DNA from: CAWEYO01 sp963813315
GTDB taxonomy: Bacteria > Pseudomonadota > Alphaproteobacteria > Rhizobiales > Rhizobiaceae
Assembly (NCBI GenBank): GCA_963813315.1
Contig: CAWEYO010000011.1
Coordinates: 50,924 to 114,923, forward strand
Direction: 5' to 3'
Length of the DNA: 64,000 nucleotides
The notes under the pieces were generated by a model. That model was not told the DNA's origin. It made no database searches and was given only the letters and a program-made list of their open reading frames with translations. Positions 62,341-64,000 of the stretch are shown one piece after another (position 1 is the stretch's first letter; each line of letters starts with the position of its first letter). The position numbers and the translations under genes are program-made.

Positions 62341-62679
62341 ATGGATTACCGCCAGATCAACGAGGACTACGCGGTGGGTGGTCAAATCACTGCCGCCCAG
62401 GTGGCCGAGATCAAGGCCGCCGGCTTCAAGAGCGTGATCTGCAACCGGCCCGACGGCGAACAGCCCGGCCAGCCGACCGCCGCGGAGATCGGGGCCGCGG
62501 TCGAGGCGGCCGGGCTCACCTTCCGCCATATCCCGGTTGTCAGCGGACAGATCACCGGAGACGACGTCGAGAGGACGGCCGAAGCGATCGAGGAGCTCGA
62601 AGGCCCGGTCTTCGCCTATTGCCGCTCCGGCTCCCGCTCGACCAACCTGTTCGTCATGGCGAAGCAACAGAGAGGCTAG
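62341..62679 (+). CDS. DUF442 (TIGR01244) protein with a Cys-based phosphatase-like loop
   Basis: 112 residues. Seen: INEDYAVGGQITAAQVAEIK, VICNRPDGEQPGQPTAAEI, FRHIPVVSGQIT and the loop YCRSGSRSTNLF, a Cx5R motif as in tyrosine-phosphatase-like and rhodanese-like sulfurtransferases. It probably handles sulfane sulfur with the MBL protein. AGAGGAAAAG precedes the ATG. Normal length for the family. Confidence 0.9.
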   Translation: MDYRQINEDYAVGGQITAAQVAEIKAAGFKSVICNRPDGEQPGQPTAAEIGAAVEAAGLTFRHIPVVSGQITGDDVERTAEAIEELEGPVFAYCRSGSRSTNLFVMAKQQRG

Positions 62680-62709
62680 TCTAGGCTGCCTGCAGCCACG
62701 GAGGACACC

Positions 62710-63820
62710 ATGGGTCCCTTTCCGCATAACGCCGCCGCCGCGACCATCAGCGAGGCCAATCCGGCCGGCACTGACGGGTTCGAATTCGTCGAATTCGCGC
62801 ATCCGGAGCCGGAGAAGCTGTCCGAGCTCTTCAAGCGCATGGGGTACCAGCCTGTTGCCAGGCACAGGACCCGAAATATCACCGTCTGGCGCCAGGGCGA
62901 CATCAACTACATTGTCAATGCCGAGCCGGGCTCGCATGCCATGCGGTTTGTCGAGAAGCATGGTCCCTGCGCGCCGTCCATGGCGTGGCGGGTGGTCGAC
63001 GCCAGGCACGCCTTCGATCACGCGGTGTCGAAAGGCGCCACGCCCTACGAAAGCGACGACAAGACGCTCGACGTCCCGGCGATCGTCGGCATAGGCGGCT
63101 CCCTGCTCTACCTCGTCGAAAAACATGGCGGCAAGGGCTCCGCCTACGACGCCGAATTTGAGTGGCTGGGCGAGCGGGACCCCACGCCGCGCGGCGTCGG
63201 TTTCTACTACCTCGATCACCTCACGCACAATGTTTATCGCGGCAACATGGACAAGTGGTGGGCGTTCTATCGCGACCTGTTCGGTTTCCGGCAAATTCAT
63301 TTCTTCGACATTGCCGGCAAGCTCACCGGCCTTGTCAGCCGCGCGATCACCTCACCATGCGGCAAGATCCGCATCCCGCTCAATGAAATCGACCGACGAC
63401 AAGAGCCAGATCGAGGAATATCTGAGGAAGTACCGTGGCGAGGGCATTCAGCATATCGCCGTCGGCACGGAGGAAATCTACGACGCCACGGACCGGCTTG
63501 CTGACAACGGGCTGAAATTCATGCCAGGCCCGCCGGACACCTACTACGAGAAAAGCCACGAACGCGTGTCAGGCCACGATGAGCCACTCGAAAGGATGAA
63601 AAAACACGGCATCCTTATTGACGGCGAAGGCGTAATCGACGGCGGCATGACAAAGATCCTGCTGCAGATCTTTTCCAGGACAGTCATCGGCCCGATCTTC
63701 TTCGAGTTCATCCAGAGGAAAGGGGACGAGGGCTTCGGCGAAGGCAATTTCCGCGCGCTTTTCGAGTCCATCGAGGAAGACCAGATCCGTCGTGGCGTGC
63801 TCAAGGTCAAGGCGGATTAA
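62710..63820 (+). pseudogene. hppD: 4-hydroxyphenylpyruvate dioxygenase HppD, frameshifted
   Basis: The frame from 62710 covers MGPFPHNAAAATISEANPAG to CGKIRIPLNE with iron ligand His in YLDHLTHNV. The next frame covers STDDKSQIEEYLRKYRGEGI to the end, with His in IQHIAVGT and Glu in FFEFIQRKG. The joint is at 63385-63389: GAAATCG where GAATCG would restore LNE-STDDKSQIEE, a normal HPPD. Whole enzyme would be about 370 residues. It makes homogentisate from 4-hydroxyphenylpyruvate in tyrosine breakdown. GGAGG precedes the ATG. Either a broken gene or an extra A in the sequence. Confidence 0.9.
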
Positions 63821-63926
63821 TACCAGTGGGAGATTGGCCGTGGCCTCGCCGCTGCTTACCCTCCCCCTGTGGCCCCTTTGTGGCAGGGCAATCGCCATGT
63901 CCGGTTCCACCTTCGGCTCCGATACT

Positions 63927-64000
63927 TCAGGAAAAGTGGGAACCGCTGCCCAACTTCAGTCGCTTGAATTCCTCCCGCCGAAGCGGCTCGTCATAATCCA
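63927..64000 (-). CDS. 3-prime end of a gene continuing beyond the window
   Basis: The last 23 codons read DYDEPLRREEFKRLKLGSGS then HFS and TGA at 63927-63929. The final residues come from sequence like the repeat at 24640 (AGGAAAAGTGGGAACCGCT), so a repeat fragment may form the C-terminus here too. Too short to identify. The stretch 63821-63926 shows no gene. Confidence 0.35.
   Translation of the reverse strand, partial: DYDEPLRREEFKRLKLGSGSHFS

Noticed and set aside
61306..63300. A 664-codon minus-strand open frame across the MBL, DUF442 and hppD genes
   Set aside because: Three recognisable genes with good ribosome-binding sites lie on the other strand; the long frame is a codon-bias shadow.

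Overview
The window looks like a chromosome segment of an alphaproteobacterium of the order Hyphomicrobiales, most like Mesorhizobium or a relative in the Phyllobacteriaceae. This is inferred from the high GC content, the rhizobial-style type VI secretion (imp) gene content, the five-enzyme histidine pathway with hutF and hutG, an ECF42-type sigma factor, and many two-hairpin intergenic repeats of the RIME kind. No tRNA, rRNA, CRISPR array or intact insertion sequence was seen.

Layout. 1-7.6 kb: a family 2 glycosyltransferase carrying an in-frame palindromic repeat; a four-gene minus-strand operon (citryl-CoA lyase-like, acyl-CoA ligase, VOC protein, GST); and an aldo/keto reductase facing a UxaA-type dehydratase. 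7.6-42.8 kb: a type VI secretion locus in blocks. These are ppkA (minus); a plus-strand block of a periplasmic caspase-like protein, a Gly-rich lipoprotein, tssK-tssL-tssM, tagF, pppA, a DUF1036 protein and an M23-plus-transglycosylase protein; a minus-strand block tssA-tssB-tssC-hcp-tssE-tssF-tssG-tssH; a plus-strand block vgrG-DUF6931-tagH; and a minus-strand effector module (TPR protein, PAAR-zincin effector, putative immunity protein). 43-45.7 kb: nitronate monooxygenase, ECF42 sigma factor and its DGPF-domain partner. 45.8-54.1 kb: the hut regulon (hutI-H-G-U-D minus; hutF-hutC plus) with a HutC-like operator between the divergent halves. 54.6-58.3 kb: ridA, zur and a zinc ABC transporter. 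58.4-63.8 kb: pcaD-like hydrolase, fadJ-like beta-oxidation enzyme, an MBL hydrolase with a DUF442 protein, and hppD.

How it works together. The secretion locus encodes sheath (TssB/C), tube (Hcp), spike (VgrG and a PAAR effector), baseplate (TssA/E/F/G/K), membrane complex (TssL with an OmpA-like end, TssM), the recycling ATPase (TssH) and a complete threonine-phosphorylation switch (PpkA, TagH, PppA, TagF). No TssJ was recognised. Two unusual envelope proteins are built into the operon: a secreted caspase-fold protein ending in Sel1 repeats and a peptidoglycan-binding-like domain, and an anchored M23 peptidase fused to a lytic-transglycosylase-like domain. The best effector candidate is a PAAR protein with a C-terminal HEYQH zincin motif, followed at once by a small acidic gene that may encode immunity.

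Two cross-cutting observations. First, at least six double-hairpin elements sit in or at the ends of genes; several supply stop codons or coding sequence. Second, five genes (the caspase-like gene, the lipoprotein, tssA, the DGPF gene, hppD) are each broken by what looks like one extra base. All five have the same sign, which makes sequence error a serious alternative to real gene decay.
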